A stretch of 64,000 nucleotides of DNA from Cyanobacteria bacterium SZAS-4 (GCA_018266255.1 JAFEAT010000007.1:124001-188000); one strand, 5' to 3'; positions 34,511 to 44,160 are shown, counted from the first letter of the stretch. The notes: a model not told the origin generated them from the sequence alone. Translations and numbers: made by a program.

Positions 34511-35908
34511 CTAAGGCGCAGAAGGGCCAGGAATGGGTGTCAGGAGCAGAGTCGTTACAAGTATTATCAGCAACACGGCGATTACCGCTCCCAGAATCAC
34601 CTTGCGACCAAGTTCGTTTTGCCAAACTGACAGGAAAAGAGATCCATGCTCTGAGCTACTGACGGTATCTGTCGCCTGAGGAGATTGATGTTCTTCCTTT
34701 TCTTTGACAGTAGTCGTTCGTTGTGCCTCTAACTCTTCTTTAGTCAAGCGAATCGTCTCCAGAGAGCTGTCATCTGCTTCGAGAGTTTTTGGCTGCTTAA
34801 GCTCAGGCGGAAGTTTGGCCTTGGCTTCGTCAGCCAGGATTTTTTCCAAAACTATGCGGCGCTCGTCGGCCTCGCGAAATGCTTCGAGTGGACTCAATTT
34901 GTTCACTGCTTCTGCACGCGGTCGCTCGGCGTAAATCGGTGCAACTTCCAACTCGGAAATCTTTCGCTGCGCTTCACAGGCTTCAGTAAATTTCTGCCAG
35001 AATTCATCGACGGTTCGCGGTCTTACGGTGGGATTTTTGGAAAGACACTGCTGAATGAGCGTCTCCAACTCTTCGCAAAAATGCAGATCGGGCCTGACTG
35101 CCATCATTAGTGGTGGCGCATCGTTCATCTGCTGATGCATTGTTATAACGGAATTTTTGTTATAAAACGGACGTGAACCTGTCAATGTTTCGAACACGAC
35201 AACAGCTAGAGAATAAATGTCACTGAGGTTATCGACCTCCATAGATTGGCACTGTTCAGGACTCATGTAAGCAGGAGTGCCACGCAACATTCCATCTTTC
35301 GTGACCCGGTCTTCCATCGCCAGTGGTGGCAACTTAGCAAGGGAGAAATCCAGCAATTTTGCTGTAACTTCGCTTCCATTTTCAACAAGTATTATATTTG
35401 TCGGCTTGATGTCTCGATGAATAAAGCCGTGACTATGCGCTTCTGCAAGAGCGCTAAAAACTTGAGCAAAAATCGGTTCAGCCTCAGAAACGGTCAAACA
35501 TCGCTTCTCAGAAATGATTGCCGCCAGAGTTTTGCCAGCTAAGTATTCTGCCGCAAAATAGAGTTCACCAGTTTGAGTTTCTCCGGAATCATAGATAGCG
35601 ATGATGTTTGGATGCTCGATGATGCTCAGCATCTGCGCTTCTCGCTTGAAGCGCGCCAGAGCCTCAGCATCGTTACTCAAACTCTCCCGCAACACTTTTA
35701 TCGCAACAAGACTGTTATCGGAAACACGGTGCGCTTTGTAAACACGTCCGAGTGAACCTTTGCCAACCAATTCATCGATGTAATATTTGTTGTTCACAAC
35801 AGTGTCGAGAAGAAAATCACTACCGGCTGAAACCAGCTTAGCGCCATCGTTTTGGCAAACTGACAAACCGTCGTCATATTTTGTGTTGCAGAGCAAACAG
35901 AGTTTCAT
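34511..35908 (-). CDS. Zinc-ribbon-headed Ser/Thr protein kinase 2 with DFS in place of DFG
   Basis: The start at 35908 gives MKLCLLCNTKYDDGLSVCQN, aligning with the heads of its neighbours. An earlier ATG at 35917 adds three residues. Kinase motifs are GKGSLGRVYKAH, AIKVLRES, FIHRDIKPTNIILV (about residue 160) and YMSPEQC. The metal-binding DFG reads DFSLAKL. The Asp is kept, so activity remains possible but may be altered. A Glu/Lys-rich linker leads to a C-terminal membrane helix (about residues 433-455) and a very short tail, unlike the extracytoplasmic extensions of kinases 1 and 3. It lies 120 bases upstream of kinase 1. Confidence 0.9.
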   Translation of the reverse strand: MKLCLLCNTKYDDGLSVCQNDGAKLVSAGSDFLLDTVVNNKYYIDELVGKGSLGRVYKAHRVSDNSLVAIKVLRESLSNDAEALARFKREAQMLSIIEHPNIIAIYDSGETQTGELYFAAEYLAGKTLAAIISEKRCLTVSEAEPIFAQVFSALAEAHSHGFIHRDIKPTNIILVENGSEVTAKLLDFSLAKLPPLAMEDRVTKDGMLRGTPAYMSPEQCQSMEVDNLSDIYSLAVVVFETLTGSRPFYNKNSVITMHQQMNDAPPLMMAVRPDLHFCEELETLIQQCLSKNPTVRPRTVDEFWQKFTEACEAQRKISELEVAPIYAERPRAEAVNKLSPLEAFREADERRIVLEKILADEAKAKLPPELKQPKTLEADDSSLETIRLTKEELEAQRTTTVKEKEEHQSPQATDTVSSSEHGSLFLSVWQNELGRKVILGAVIAVLLIILVTTLLLTPIPGPSAP

Positions 35909-35928
35909 TGAAAGCACTGCATTGAAAA

Positions 35929-38900
35929 CTACAGGTCGCTCATCTTCTTTTTGTATTCACGAATTTTCGACGCTGCTGACGTATATAGATCAGACTTGCG
36001 CGGAATCAACTTCAAGTCTTTGACAGCATCTTGGAAGTTTTCGTCTTTGCCTTCTTTCAAACCAATTTGATAGTAGCAATTGTATAACTTGTCGCTTTCA
36101 GACTGTGTCAGAGGTTTCTTTTTCGCTTCGAGAAGCTCTCGTGCTTTTTCGAACTTGCCTTGTTTGATGTATTGATCGACAGTCAATGGTGCTGCATTTT
36201 TGGCCGGCACCATCGGATTCGGTAAATAGCCCAGATACATGGCAGCACCTACGCCTACTGCGACAAATATGATCAACAGCACCCAGAATGGCGGCTTCGG
36301 TGGACCCTGGAAGTTCTTTCTAACGCGCTGACGACTCTTCTTCAGAGTTTCGGCACGTTCCGCTTGAATTTGCTTGGGATCGCTTTTAAATCCAGAATAG
36401 TAATCTTGCGCGACCTCTGGCGTCTTGCTGGATTTGATCGCGTTGTTGATCAATTCCGCAGCACGAGTCATTCGGTCGGTTGGAGCACTGACATAATTTT
36501 GGAATGCACTTCCTTCTGGTGGCTTCTTGCTCGGATCAGGAGCGGCCGGACCAGCGGGAGCATTTGCTGATTGTTTGAACGTACCACTAGAACTCGGGTC
36601 AGGAGCTTTGACTTGAGCAAAAGGATTAACCATCGATGTGCTCGCACCTGCATCGAATGGATTAGAGACTGGAACATTAGTTTGAGAGCTGCTGCTGCTC
36701 GCACTGCCACTACTCAGTCCGCTGCTGCCGCTACTTAACCCGCTGTTGCCACTGCTTCCACTGCTGGAAGAACTGCCGTATGAAGTGGGTGGCGATGGAC
36801 TCGAATAAGCATCAGCAAATGGATTAGCCATCTGCGGCGGAAGAGCCGGTGCGTTGGTAGTAGTTTCCTGACGCTGAGCGGCTTCCAACAGTCGATTAAC
36901 TGCGTCAGAGAGAGAATTCGAATCATTCGGCCCGGGAACAAATGGTGTCGGTGTCCCCGCCGGTAGTGGCGCAACTTCTGGTGGCAAACCTGACGTGACC
37001 GGTTTTGCAACATCTGCTGCTTTCAGCGCTTCGATTTTTTTCTTGACTGCTTCGATCTTCTTATTCAGAACTTCAGGCTTGGCGACTGGCTCTGGTGAAC
37101 GCTTAGCGGCTTCAATCAGGCGACTGACTGCATCATGCACTCGGTCCTCTTCAGCAGTTGAATCTAATGCTTCAATTGCGGCAGCATCAGGTGGTTTGCC
37201 GACAGCGGCGGCAGTCTCACCGAGATCAGTGCTTGACGCCATTATAGGTTTTGGTTCTGGCTTGATTCGAGCCGAATCCAGCAAACCATCAACTGCTTGA
37301 GCGAATGGATTGAGCGATTCTTCAGCACGATTGATTGGATGTTCGAAGCGATTTAAATCGATTGAAGTGTTGTCTTTAGGTTCGATCGCTTTACGCTCAG
37401 CATCACTAGCACCAAGCATCTTGCTACCAGCGGTGCTACCAGAAGAAATTCCGCCTTTATTGATCGGCTGTTCGTATCTCGCATTATTTTGCGAGACCGT
37501 ATCAGGTAATGATTCTCTATTGATAGGATTTTCAAATCGCGACGGGTCAAATGAAGCCCGGCTATTGATCGGCATCTCAAAACGATTCGGATCGAGTGGA
37601 TCTACCGCTTCGCTCTCCGGCGCATCCATCTTCTTCAACTTATTGGCGGAGCGGCGAACATCTTCCTGAGTTTTAGGCATGATCGCGGCATCCAACAATC
37701 CATCGATTGCTTGAGCAAATGGATTCAACGGTTCCGACGACTTATTTACCGGTTGTTCGAACCGACTCAAGTCCATAGATGAGCGATCCGGGCTTGTCGT
37801 CTCACTTTCAGCAGCGACAGCTGGTTTAGGTGTGAGCGGCTTGGCTGCCGGGATGCTCGGCTTCGGTTGTATGTTTTGAGCAGAGGCAGACGGTTTGGCT
37901 GCAGCATTACTTTGCAGCGGGATATTCGGTATCGACGTACTTGGTTTTGCTTGCGCAGCATTACTTTGCAATGGAATATTGGGTATCGATGTGCTGGGCT
38001 TTGCTTGCGCAGGTGAGCTCTGTAGTGGAATGTTCGGTATCGACGAATTTGATTTCGCTGGTGCAGCAGAACTCTGTAGCGGAATGTTCGGTATCGACGT
38101 ACTTGGTTTTGCTTGCGCAGCATTCGGTAATGACGAACTCGGCTTTGACAGCGGCACATTCGGTATCGAGCTGCTCGGTTTCGCTGTCGTTGCATTCGGC
38201 AACGAAGCACTGGGCTTCGCCTGAGGCACTGTCGGTTTCGGTGCAGGTGCACTCGGTTCTCTCTCGGCAGGCATGATGTCGCCCAGCAAGCTATCGATCT
38301 CGAATGAAAGATCACTGGCTTCGCTATTGCCAGATTTCGCCACTGCAGGTGGTGCAGCCGAGGCAGCCGTCTTGTCACTATCGGCTTCGCCTCGCTTCAT
38401 CAAAGCGGCTTGCTCTGCTGGCTTCATAGATAGAGTTTTCGATGCAGGCGGTGTGGTGCTAACCGGGGGAACATTGTTTGCTGCTACTTTCGGCACAGGC
38501 GGCTCAGCATTCGCCGGTCGTTCAAGACTGGGCATGACTGTCGCTGCTGCTGGCGAAACTGGCTCCTCGAGCTGTTTAGAGACCTCGCCTGAATTTCTTC
38601 TGGCAGCATCTGCGGCTGACTTTGCCTTCCCAAATTCGATTGGTTTGGCAATTTTTCCGCCCTGTTTCGTCTGAGTCGTCTGCGCATCAGGTGCACCGGC
38701 GCCGGCGAAATTGCTACGCGCAACTGGCGCTGGCGGAGTGTTCGCCGCTGGGACAGAAGCTGGAGTCTTGGCGGCTACACTGGGAGTTGTGGCAGGCTGA
38801 GGCGCCTTAGGCGCGACAGAGGGCGCGCTCGAGCTGGGCTGAGCTGGTCTTGTCCCAGCGGCACTGGGAGCACTGGCAGGTGCTCCTGTTGACGAAGTCG

Positions 38901-40308
38901 TAGATGGCGCGGGCATATCGCCAGTGTTCTGACGATTGAGGACTTTGTGAGCCCAATTAGAAACTTCCGGCCCACTATTTTCCGGAGGACCTTGCCCACC
39001 TGAAGCCTTTACAGGTTTAGGGGCTTCTTTGTTGGCATCGGCTTGTCCATCGTTGCGAGTCAGAACATCTTTCGCCCACGTGCCCACATCTTCTTTTTTC
39101 ACCGCTTCAGACGCACGTTTTGCCGATTTCAAAAGCCGATTGACTGCGGCTGAAACATCAGGTCCTTCAGATTTTGCAACAGGTGCTGCGGCTGGCGCGG
39201 CTGGGTCGCTGACCTCAGCTGGCTCTTCCCAATCTTCTGGTCCGGGGAGAAAGTTGTGTGAACCTGTACTGGTAGAGCCGCCGCCATCAGTGAGCCGGTC
39301 TCCAACTGGCAGAGAAAACAGATCGACTGTGACACTTTCACGCTTACCGGCGTTCATGTCAGAACTGGCAAAGGCATCTTCCAGGTCTTTGTGAAATTCT
39401 TTAATCGACTGCTGTCTGTTATCAGGATTTTTAGCCAACGCTTTGGCGACAGCCAACTCCACTTGCATCGGGAATCTCAGGTCAGAGCGCATACTGCTCA
39501 GTGTCGGTGGCGGCTGACTGACGTGCATATAGAACAACTTCATTACGTCATCGGCTGCAAATGGACGCATTCCAGTCAACATTTCAAAAATTACGATGGC
39601 CAACGAATAGATATCGCTGCGCTGGTCGAGTTCGAAGCCCTGACACTGCTCTGGGCTCATATAGGCCGGGCTGCCTGCGGCGGTCTTGACGCGAGCGACT
39701 CCAGGAGTGCCGGCTGGAGCGTCGGCTATACCGAAGTCTAAAACTTTGACGTAATCGTCGAAATTGTTGTCGCCCTCGTTTGTCTCAAGCACGATATTTT
39801 CGGGCTTGATGTCACGGTGAATAATATTTTGACGATGCGCTTCGCCCAATGCTTCGCAAATTTGAGTAATAATCGGCATGGCGCGTCCGGCGTGCAGATA
39901 ACCCTTCTGCCTGACTAGATCGGCAAGGGTCATGCCTTCCAAATAGTCCATAACGAAGTAAGGCTGGGCGTCGTCGGTTACCCCAGACTCCCAGATATTG
40001 ATGATGTGTGGATGTCGAAGCCGGCTGGCAGCCCTGGCTTCTCGCAAAAACCGGTCAAGAGCGCCAACCTCGGCACCCAAGTAACTGTGCAACACTTTGA
40101 CAGCCACTTCGCGCCCCATCAGGAGCCGCGTGGCTTTATAGACGATTCCGCTCGAACCTTTTCCTATGACCGAATCAACAACATAACGGTCGTTGATCAA
40201 AGCACCAATCAAGGGGTGCTCTCCTACCGCTTCCAAGGTGGAAGTGTCCATCGGACAAAGCTCGATGCTATCCTCAAAATATTGGTTGCATCGCAGACAG
40301 AGCTTCAT
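35929..40308 (-). CDS. Giant zinc-ribbon-headed Ser/Thr kinase 3 with motif-rich linker, 1459 aa
   Basis: The head MKLCLRCNQYFEDSIELCPM precedes an intact kinase (GKGSSGIVYKA, NIIHRDIKPENIVLE, LDFGIADA, YMSPEQC) ending near residue 310. About 1000 residues of Pro/Ala/Ser-rich linker follow. They include four tandem SIPNIPLQS units (DNA about 37908-38110), at least five RFE.PIN-type boxes (residues about 849-990), repeated NPFAQA(I/V)DGLLD blocks and AVNRLLEAAQR-like helices. A membrane helix lies near residues 1339-1362 and a TPR-like domain of about 80 residues ends the protein. It is the first gene of the kinase cluster, and its stop is 21 bases from kinase 2. The short linear motifs look like docking sites, which is inference. 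Confidence 0.9.
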   Translation of the reverse strand: MKLCLRCNQYFEDSIELCPMDTSTLEAVGEHPLIGALINDRYVVDSVIGKGSSGIVYKATRLLMGREVAVKVLHSYLGAEVGALDRFLREARAASRLRHPHIINIWESGVTDDAQPYFVMDYLEGMTLADLVRQKGYLHAGRAMPIITQICEALGEAHRQNIIHRDIKPENIVLETNEGDNNFDDYVKVLDFGIADAPAGTPGVARVKTAAGSPAYMSPEQCQGFELDQRSDIYSLAIVIFEMLTGMRPFAADDVMKLFYMHVSQPPPTLSSMRSDLRFPMQVELAVAKALAKNPDNRQQSIKEFHKDLEDAFASSDMNAGKRESVTVDLFSLPVGDRLTDGGGSTSTGSHNFLPGPEDWEEPAEVSDPAAPAAAPVAKSEGPDVSAAVNRLLKSAKRASEAVKKEDVGTWAKDVLTRNDGQADANKEAPKPVKASGGQGPPENSGPEVSNWAHKVLNRQNTGDMPAPSTTSSTGAPASAPSAAGTRPAQPSSSAPSVAPKAPQPATTPSVAAKTPASVPAANTPPAPVARSNFAGAGAPDAQTTQTKQGGKIAKPIEFGKAKSAADAARRNSGEVSKQLEEPVSPAAATVMPSLERPANAEPPVPKVAANNVPPVSTTPPASKTLSMKPAEQAALMKRGEADSDKTAASAAPPAVAKSGNSEASDLSFEIDSLLGDIMPAEREPSAPAPKPTVPQAKPSASLPNATTAKPSSSIPNVPLSKPSSSLPNAAQAKPSTSIPNIPLQSSAAPAKSNSSIPNIPLQSSPAQAKPSTSIPNIPLQSNAAQAKPSTSIPNIPLQSNAAAKPSASAQNIQPKPSIPAAKPLTPKPAVAAESETTSPDRSSMDLSRFEQPVNKSSEPLNPFAQAIDGLLDAAIMPKTQEDVRRSANKLKKMDAPESEAVDPLDPNRFEMPINSRASFDPSRFENPINRESLPDTVSQNNARYEQPINKGGISSGSTAGSKMLGASDAERKAIEPKDNTSIDLNRFEHPINRAEESLNPFAQAVDGLLDSARIKPEPKPIMASSTDLGETAAAVGKPPDAAAIEALDSTAEEDRVHDAVSRLIEAAKRSPEPVAKPEVLNKKIEAVKKKIEALKAADVAKPVTSGLPPEVAPLPAGTPTPFVPGPNDSNSLSDAVNRLLEAAQRQETTTNAPALPPQMANPFADAYSSPSPPTSYGSSSSSGSSGNSGLSSGSSGLSSGSASSSSSQTNVPVSNPFDAGASTSMVNPFAQVKAPDPSSSGTFKQSANAPAGPAAPDPSKKPPEGSAFQNYVSAPTDRMTRAAELINNAIKSSKTPEVAQDYYSGFKSDPKQIQAERAETLKKSRQRVRKNFQGPPKPPFWVLLIIFVAVGVGAAMYLGYLPNPMVPAKNAAPLTVDQYIKQGKFEKARELLEAKKKPLTQSESDKLYNCYYQIGLKEGKDENFQDAVKDLKLIPRKSDLYTSAASKIREYKKKMSDL
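37908..38110 (-). repeat. About 51-bp tandem repeat inside kinase 3
   Basis: Four imperfect units, each about 51 bases, encode SIPNIPLQS followed by an Ala/Gln/Lys/Pro/Ser spacer (consensus SIPNIPLQSNAAQAKPST). The DNA copies have diverged at third positions while the peptide SIPNIPLQS is identical in all four. That suggests the peptide is selected rather than recently duplicated. Confidence 0.7.
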
Positions 40309-40723
40309 ATCAGTTGAATTCCGATAACCTCACTTGAAAAAATTGACGCTCGCCCACGCTGCATCGACAATGCGAAGAAAAACTCCCCAACAATTAAGAT
40401 ACCCTGGAATCGAGCGCCTAGACGCCGCTGTGCAAAATATGCACCAAATTCAACAGGTTTATGCAGATGGAATAGCCAAGCCGCCAAGCTTTAAGCAATA
40501 AAACACCTGTCACTACAATACCGCTTTCTTCGCCTCTTGTGCCACTCTTAATGCTGCTTGACTGGTCAAAACCAGTCAAATTTCTATGCAAATTTCTATG
40601 TCATGAGACAAGCGAGCAACTTTTGTCGACTTTTTTGTATTATCCGACACTCAAACAGCGGTCGTCAGGAGCAAATAGCCGCTGAACCGCACTCATTTCT
40701 GTTGCCTGACTCAGTTTTGTCAG
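40309..40723. other. Intergenic region with inverted and direct repeats
   Basis: The 415 bases between kinase 3 and dprA contain a perfect 9-base inverted repeat TTGACTGGT-CAAA-ACCAGTCAA at 40558-40579. Directly beside it is a direct repeat AAATTTCTATG at 40578-40588 and 40590-40600. The hairpin is about 145 bases after the dprA stop and could end its transcription, although no T-run follows on the minus strand. The kinase promoter should lie nearer 40309. No gene is convincing. Confidence 0.5.
40558..40600. repeat. 9-bp inverted repeat plus 11-bp direct repeat
   Basis: TTGACTGGT (40558-40566) and ACCAGTCAA (40571-40579) form a perfect stem with a four-base loop. They are followed by AAATTTCTATG twice with a 12-base period. 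The arrangement could be an operator, a terminator stem, or a remnant of a mobile end. Nothing in the sequence decides. Confidence 0.55.
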
Positions 40724-41890
40724 CTACTTACTCATAAAGCTTGTGGTTTCGCGCGAATACCAGTCGCCTGGCAGTCGTTCAACCATTCCAGCCAATTCAA
40801 GCATAGTCAAAGTGGCTGAAAGCTCGCCTGCTTGTAAACCAGACCTCTCGATCAAATGGTCGAAATGCACTGGCTCTGCGCTAATCAACTCAAAAACGTC
40901 TTTCTCTTTGCCGTAGAGCTCAACTACAACCGGCGGTAGTTGCCCGTTAGACTTGACACTAGCCCAGCGTAGTTCGTTCAGAATATCCTCATGACTGGTA
41001 AGAACGTGGGCCGTGTGTGAACCGATCAGCTTGTTCGTTCCGCGTGACATGGGATTGTCCACTCGTCCCGGTAAAGCGAAGACTTCGCGATTTTGCTCGA
41101 AGGCAATTTTGGCAGTGATCAAAGAGCCAGAGGTTTCGCCGGCTTCAATTACCGCAAGCCCTTTTGATAAGCCACTGATAATGCGGTTTCTCGCCGGAAA
41201 TCTCCAGGGCTCAGGCTTTGTGCCTGGGAAAAATTCAGAAACCACTGCCCCATGTTCTCCGCTCGTCAAAGCTTTGAAAAGCGGGCGATTTCCAGAAGGG
41301 TAACAGACATCTGGTCCACAACCGAGCACGGCCACAGTCTTGCCACCACCCTCGATGGCACCCCAGTGGGCTAGCGAATCGATGCCGACAGCCATTCCGC
41401 TCACAACTGTCGCGCCAGCACTGGCCAAATTTCGAGAAATTTCCTTGGCATATTTGTTGCCATAGCTGCTTGGGCGGCGAGTTCCAACAACTCCAACAGC
41501 ATAGAGCATATCGTCAGGCGTGAGACTGCCGTTGATATAAAGAATGATAGGTGGATCATGTATCTCACGCAGCCTCATAGGATACATGGGATGAAACAGC
41601 GGATATGCCTGAATATTTGCCTTACGCACCGTATCGAGGAGCGCGGCTGGATCGATTGACTTACGCTTCTCTACAAAAGCATCGATCATCTCTGTACTGA
41701 ATATTCCAAGCGAACGCAACTGGTCTCGACTGGCAGTCCAAGCGGCCGCCAACGATTGAAGACGGTCGTAGAGCAGCTTGATGCGCTGCACTCCCAGACC
41801 TGGTCCCGACAGCTGGTCAAACGCTAGCCAGTGGGCTTGCTCGTTGTCGGTCCACAAATCGTCTTCCATGTTTGATCCGCAAGGGGTCAT
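40724..41890 (-). CDS. dprA: DNA-processing protein DprA
   Basis: The 388-residue protein has an N-terminal helical SAM-like part, then the Rossmann core with VGVVGTRRPSSYGN, SGMAVGIDSLAHWGAIEGGG, FPARNRIISGLSKGLAVIEA and LPGRVDNPMSRGTNKLIGSH. A C-terminal winged-helix domain (VHFDHLIERSGLQAGELSAT) follows. DprA binds incoming single-stranded DNA and loads RecA during transformation. All conserved Gly and Arg residues of the core are present. It is monocistronic here. Other competence genes are not in the window, so transformation ability is only suggested. Confidence 0.95.
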   Translation of the reverse strand: MTPCGSNMEDDLWTDNEQAHWLAFDQLSGPGLGVQRIKLLYDRLQSLAAAWTASRDQLRSLGIFSTEMIDAFVEKRKSIDPAALLDTVRKANIQAYPLFHPMYPMRLREIHDPPIILYINGSLTPDDMLYAVGVVGTRRPSSYGNKYAKEISRNLASAGATVVSGMAVGIDSLAHWGAIEGGGKTVAVLGCGPDVCYPSGNRPLFKALTSGEHGAVVSEFFPGTKPEPWRFPARNRIISGLSKGLAVIEAGETSGSLITAKIAFEQNREVFALPGRVDNPMSRGTNKLIGSHTAHVLTSHEDILNELRWASVKSNGQLPPVVVELYGKEKDVFELISAEPVHFDHLIERSGLQAGELSATLTMLELAGMVERLPGDWYSRETTSFMSK

Positions 41891-42118
41891 AACAAACCTC
41901 AGCTACCTTCATTCATTAAGACTGTAAATCTCAAAAAAAAGTTCAACCAAAAGAAAGTATACGCCAGCAAATTTCAGAAAGCCCACAGAATCCGGTCTTA
42001 CCAAATCTTTTTGCCAGTCCAAAATCCTGAAACGGTTCTAAGCGCCGGGGTACGTAGTTTCACCAGTTACAGACCCGTCAGCAATTCATATAGTGAAGCG
42101 ATAGCATCGGGGATTGTC

Positions 42119-42793
42119 ATGAATTTACGCCGTCAATTTTTTCTCCTTGCCCTCGCCTTGAGCCTCTTTGGCTTCGCTCAAAGCAGTGCAAACGCGCAAG
42201 ATACAAATCAGCTCTATAAGCTGAAGGCGATGACATCGAATCAATCGCGACTGAGCCGCACCGAAGTAGATTCGAGCAATCTCGGCGCACTGGCTCCGAC
42301 ACAGGCACCACCGCCACCTATGGCCCTGGCGGCGATGACTCAAGAAACTTCCGTACCGGCAATTCCTGCTGATAATGCTGAACCCGATAAAAGTTATTTG
42401 CAGGAATACGCTGTCGATTGGTCCGGCTGGATTGCGCGACTGGCGGACCGTTGGTACTACGTTTTGCGTATGAATGAAGAAGTCGTCGGCAATGAATTCG
42501 TTACTGCCCGTCCGGCCCTCATACAGTTCACCTGCTACAACAATGGACAGATAGGTAACATGGTCTTGAAGCAAACTTCGGGCAATCCGGCATACGATCG
42601 GCTGCAGATGATAGCATTAATGCAGGCAGCCCCCCTCCCGGCGTTTCCGCAAGGCACGCATCGAACTTCGATCACACTTGTGCAAGGTTGGGAATCGCAC
42701 ATAAAGCAAGCCGGCGAGCAAGACTTCGTTCCAGGCAGCTTTGGTAAAGGCTTTCCAATGGAGAAAGTCAAACAATGGATCAAGGCAAAGTAA
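42119..42793 (+). CDS. Exported TonB/TolA C-terminal-like protein, 224 aa
   Basis: ATG 42119 is chosen because GGGGA ends 5 bases upstream and the protein then starts with a clean signal peptide (MNLRRQFFLLALALSLFGFA QSSANA). A longer frame from 42011 would hide it. After a Pro-rich linker, the C-terminal half has DWSGWIARLADRWYYVLRMN, LIQFTCYNNGQIGNMVLKQT and AFPQGTHRTSITL, parallel to the C-terminus of 31113-31976. The family is TonB-C-like by pattern. Its end overlaps the next gene by 19 bases, indicating co-expression with the TPR-PDZ protein. Confidence 0.65.
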   Translation: MNLRRQFFLLALALSLFGFAQSSANAQDTNQLYKLKAMTSNQSRLSRTEVDSSNLGALAPTQAPPPPMALAAMTQETSVPAIPADNAEPDKSYLQEYAVDWSGWIARLADRWYYVLRMNEEVVGNEFVTARPALIQFTCYNNGQIGNMVLKQTSGNPAYDRLQMIALMQAAPLPAFPQGTHRTSITLVQGWESHIKQAGEQDFVPGSFGKGFPMEKVKQWIKAK

Positions 42794-44160
42794 AAGCGTC
42801 TATCTTAACCATTGCCATCATATGCGGTGCTTCGCTGCCCGCATTCTCTAAAGGCGGCGGCACTGAAACAGGCGACAAAGCTGTGCTCGCGGCAATGGAG
42901 CAGAAACTGTTCTTCAAGAGCTATTCAGATGACGACTCTGAGGCTCGTCTTGCCAGAATCGAAAAGCGCATTTTCGGTGATGCTGTGCCCGGTGATTTCA
43001 CTCAGCGCTTGGAAAAAGTAAAAGCGGCTGTCGCTCCCCAAATCAATCCTGATGGCACCACCACTGGTGCAGCGCCGGAGCCGGTAGCATCTGCGGCTCC
43101 CCCACCACCGGTGAGAAAATCCGATCCACAATCTGACATGGAAAGGGCAAGAATCGCCGTTATGGCGGCCAAAGAAGAAGAGGTGGCCAAGCTGCTTGCC
43201 GATGGAGTCGAACTGTGGCGTCAAAAAAGAGGTCCGCAAGCGATCGAACGTTTCGAGCAAGTTTTGCGTTTAGATCAGCACAACTCAGAAGCACACTTCA
43301 ATCTCGGTGTAGTCTACGAATCAGCAAATAATTTGGTTGAAGCTTCGGCAAGTTATCACAGAGCAGCAGAAGAAAATCCAAACAACAGAGACTATCAAGA
43401 AGCGGTAGCCGCGGTCGAGAAGAAGCTGGCTGCGCGCAAAAAGACAGACGACAAAGCTGGTGAATTGCGGGTTCTCGCAGAAGATGCAGCCGCTGCCTAT
43501 AAACGACAAGAATACTTTTCAGCACTCGATTTGTACAAACAGTTGGATGCTAAGGCACCAAACAAAGCCCTAGTCAAATACAACATCGGGACACTTTATT
43601 TCGTCACCAAAAATTATGTTGATGCACTCACTTACTACAAAGCAGCACTAAAAATAGAACCGAAAGAACCGCGCTACCAGCAAGCTGTGCAGCAGCTTTC
43701 GGCAAATTTGAAACAAGGCGAAGAAGCGCAAAAAGCTAGTGACCAAAAATGGCAGCAATATCAACAAGCGACCGGTGGTGTTGGTCTGGATGGAAAACCT
43801 ACAAAGCCTCCGAAAAAAGACAAAAAGTCTAACGCGCCACCACAACAACAATTTCAACAACCACAACAGCAACAAGGTTACGTAGCGCCAGCTGTTCAGC
43901 CACCGCAAAACATAGACTTCATGGCGGGTATCGGCATAATCGCAAAGCCGGCGCATGACGGTTTGCAGATAGTCCAGATCGGCATCGCATCGAGAGCAGC
44001 GCATGTCGGTTTGCAACAGGGCGACCTGATCAAAGCCGTCGACGGCAACATCGTGAAAAGCATGTCTGACGCCAATCAAATTTTGTCGCGAAAACAACAA
44101 GGCGCACCAGTCATGCTCATGATCCAGCGAGCAAACCAGATGGGTCAGTTCAATTTATAA
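42775..44160 (+). CDS. Exported TPR-PDZ protein, 461 aa
   Basis: The start ATG 42775 lies within the preceding gene, giving a signal peptide (VKASILTIAIICGASLPAFS). Residues 38-80 hold a short motif with LARIEKRIFGDAVPGDF TQRLEKV. TPRs fill about residues 140-320 (AHFNLGVVYESANNLVEASA, KYNIGTLYFVTKNYVDALTY). A Gln/Pro-rich linker follows and then a PDZ domain at the end (GLQIVQIGIASRAAHVGLQQ GDLIKAV). The PDZ likely binds peptide C-termini outside the membrane. Coupling to the TonB-C-like gene suggests one envelope complex. No catalytic motif is visible. Confidence 0.75.
   Translation: MDQGKVKASILTIAIICGASLPAFSKGGGTETGDKAVLAAMEQKLFFKSYSDDDSEARLARIEKRIFGDAVPGDFTQRLEKVKAAVAPQINPDGTTTGAAPEPVASAAPPPPVRKSDPQSDMERARIAVMAAKEEEVAKLLADGVELWRQKRGPQAIERFEQVLRLDQHNSEAHFNLGVVYESANNLVEASASYHRAAEENPNNRDYQEAVAAVEKKLAARKKTDDKAGELRVLAEDAAAAYKRQEYFSALDLYKQLDAKAPNKALVKYNIGTLYFVTKNYVDALTYYKAALKIEPKEPRYQQAVQQLSANLKQGEEAQKASDQKWQQYQQATGGVGLDGKPTKPPKKDKKSNAPPQQQFQQPQQQQGYVAPAVQPPQNIDFMAGIGIIAKPAHDGLQIVQIGIASRAAHVGLQQGDLIKAVDGNIVKSMSDANQILSRKQQGAPVMLMIQRANQMGQFNL

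Noticed and set aside
40305..40487. 60-residue minus-strand frame overlapping the kinase 3 start
   Set aside because: Its end overlaps the kinase start, there is no ribosome site and its composition looks random.
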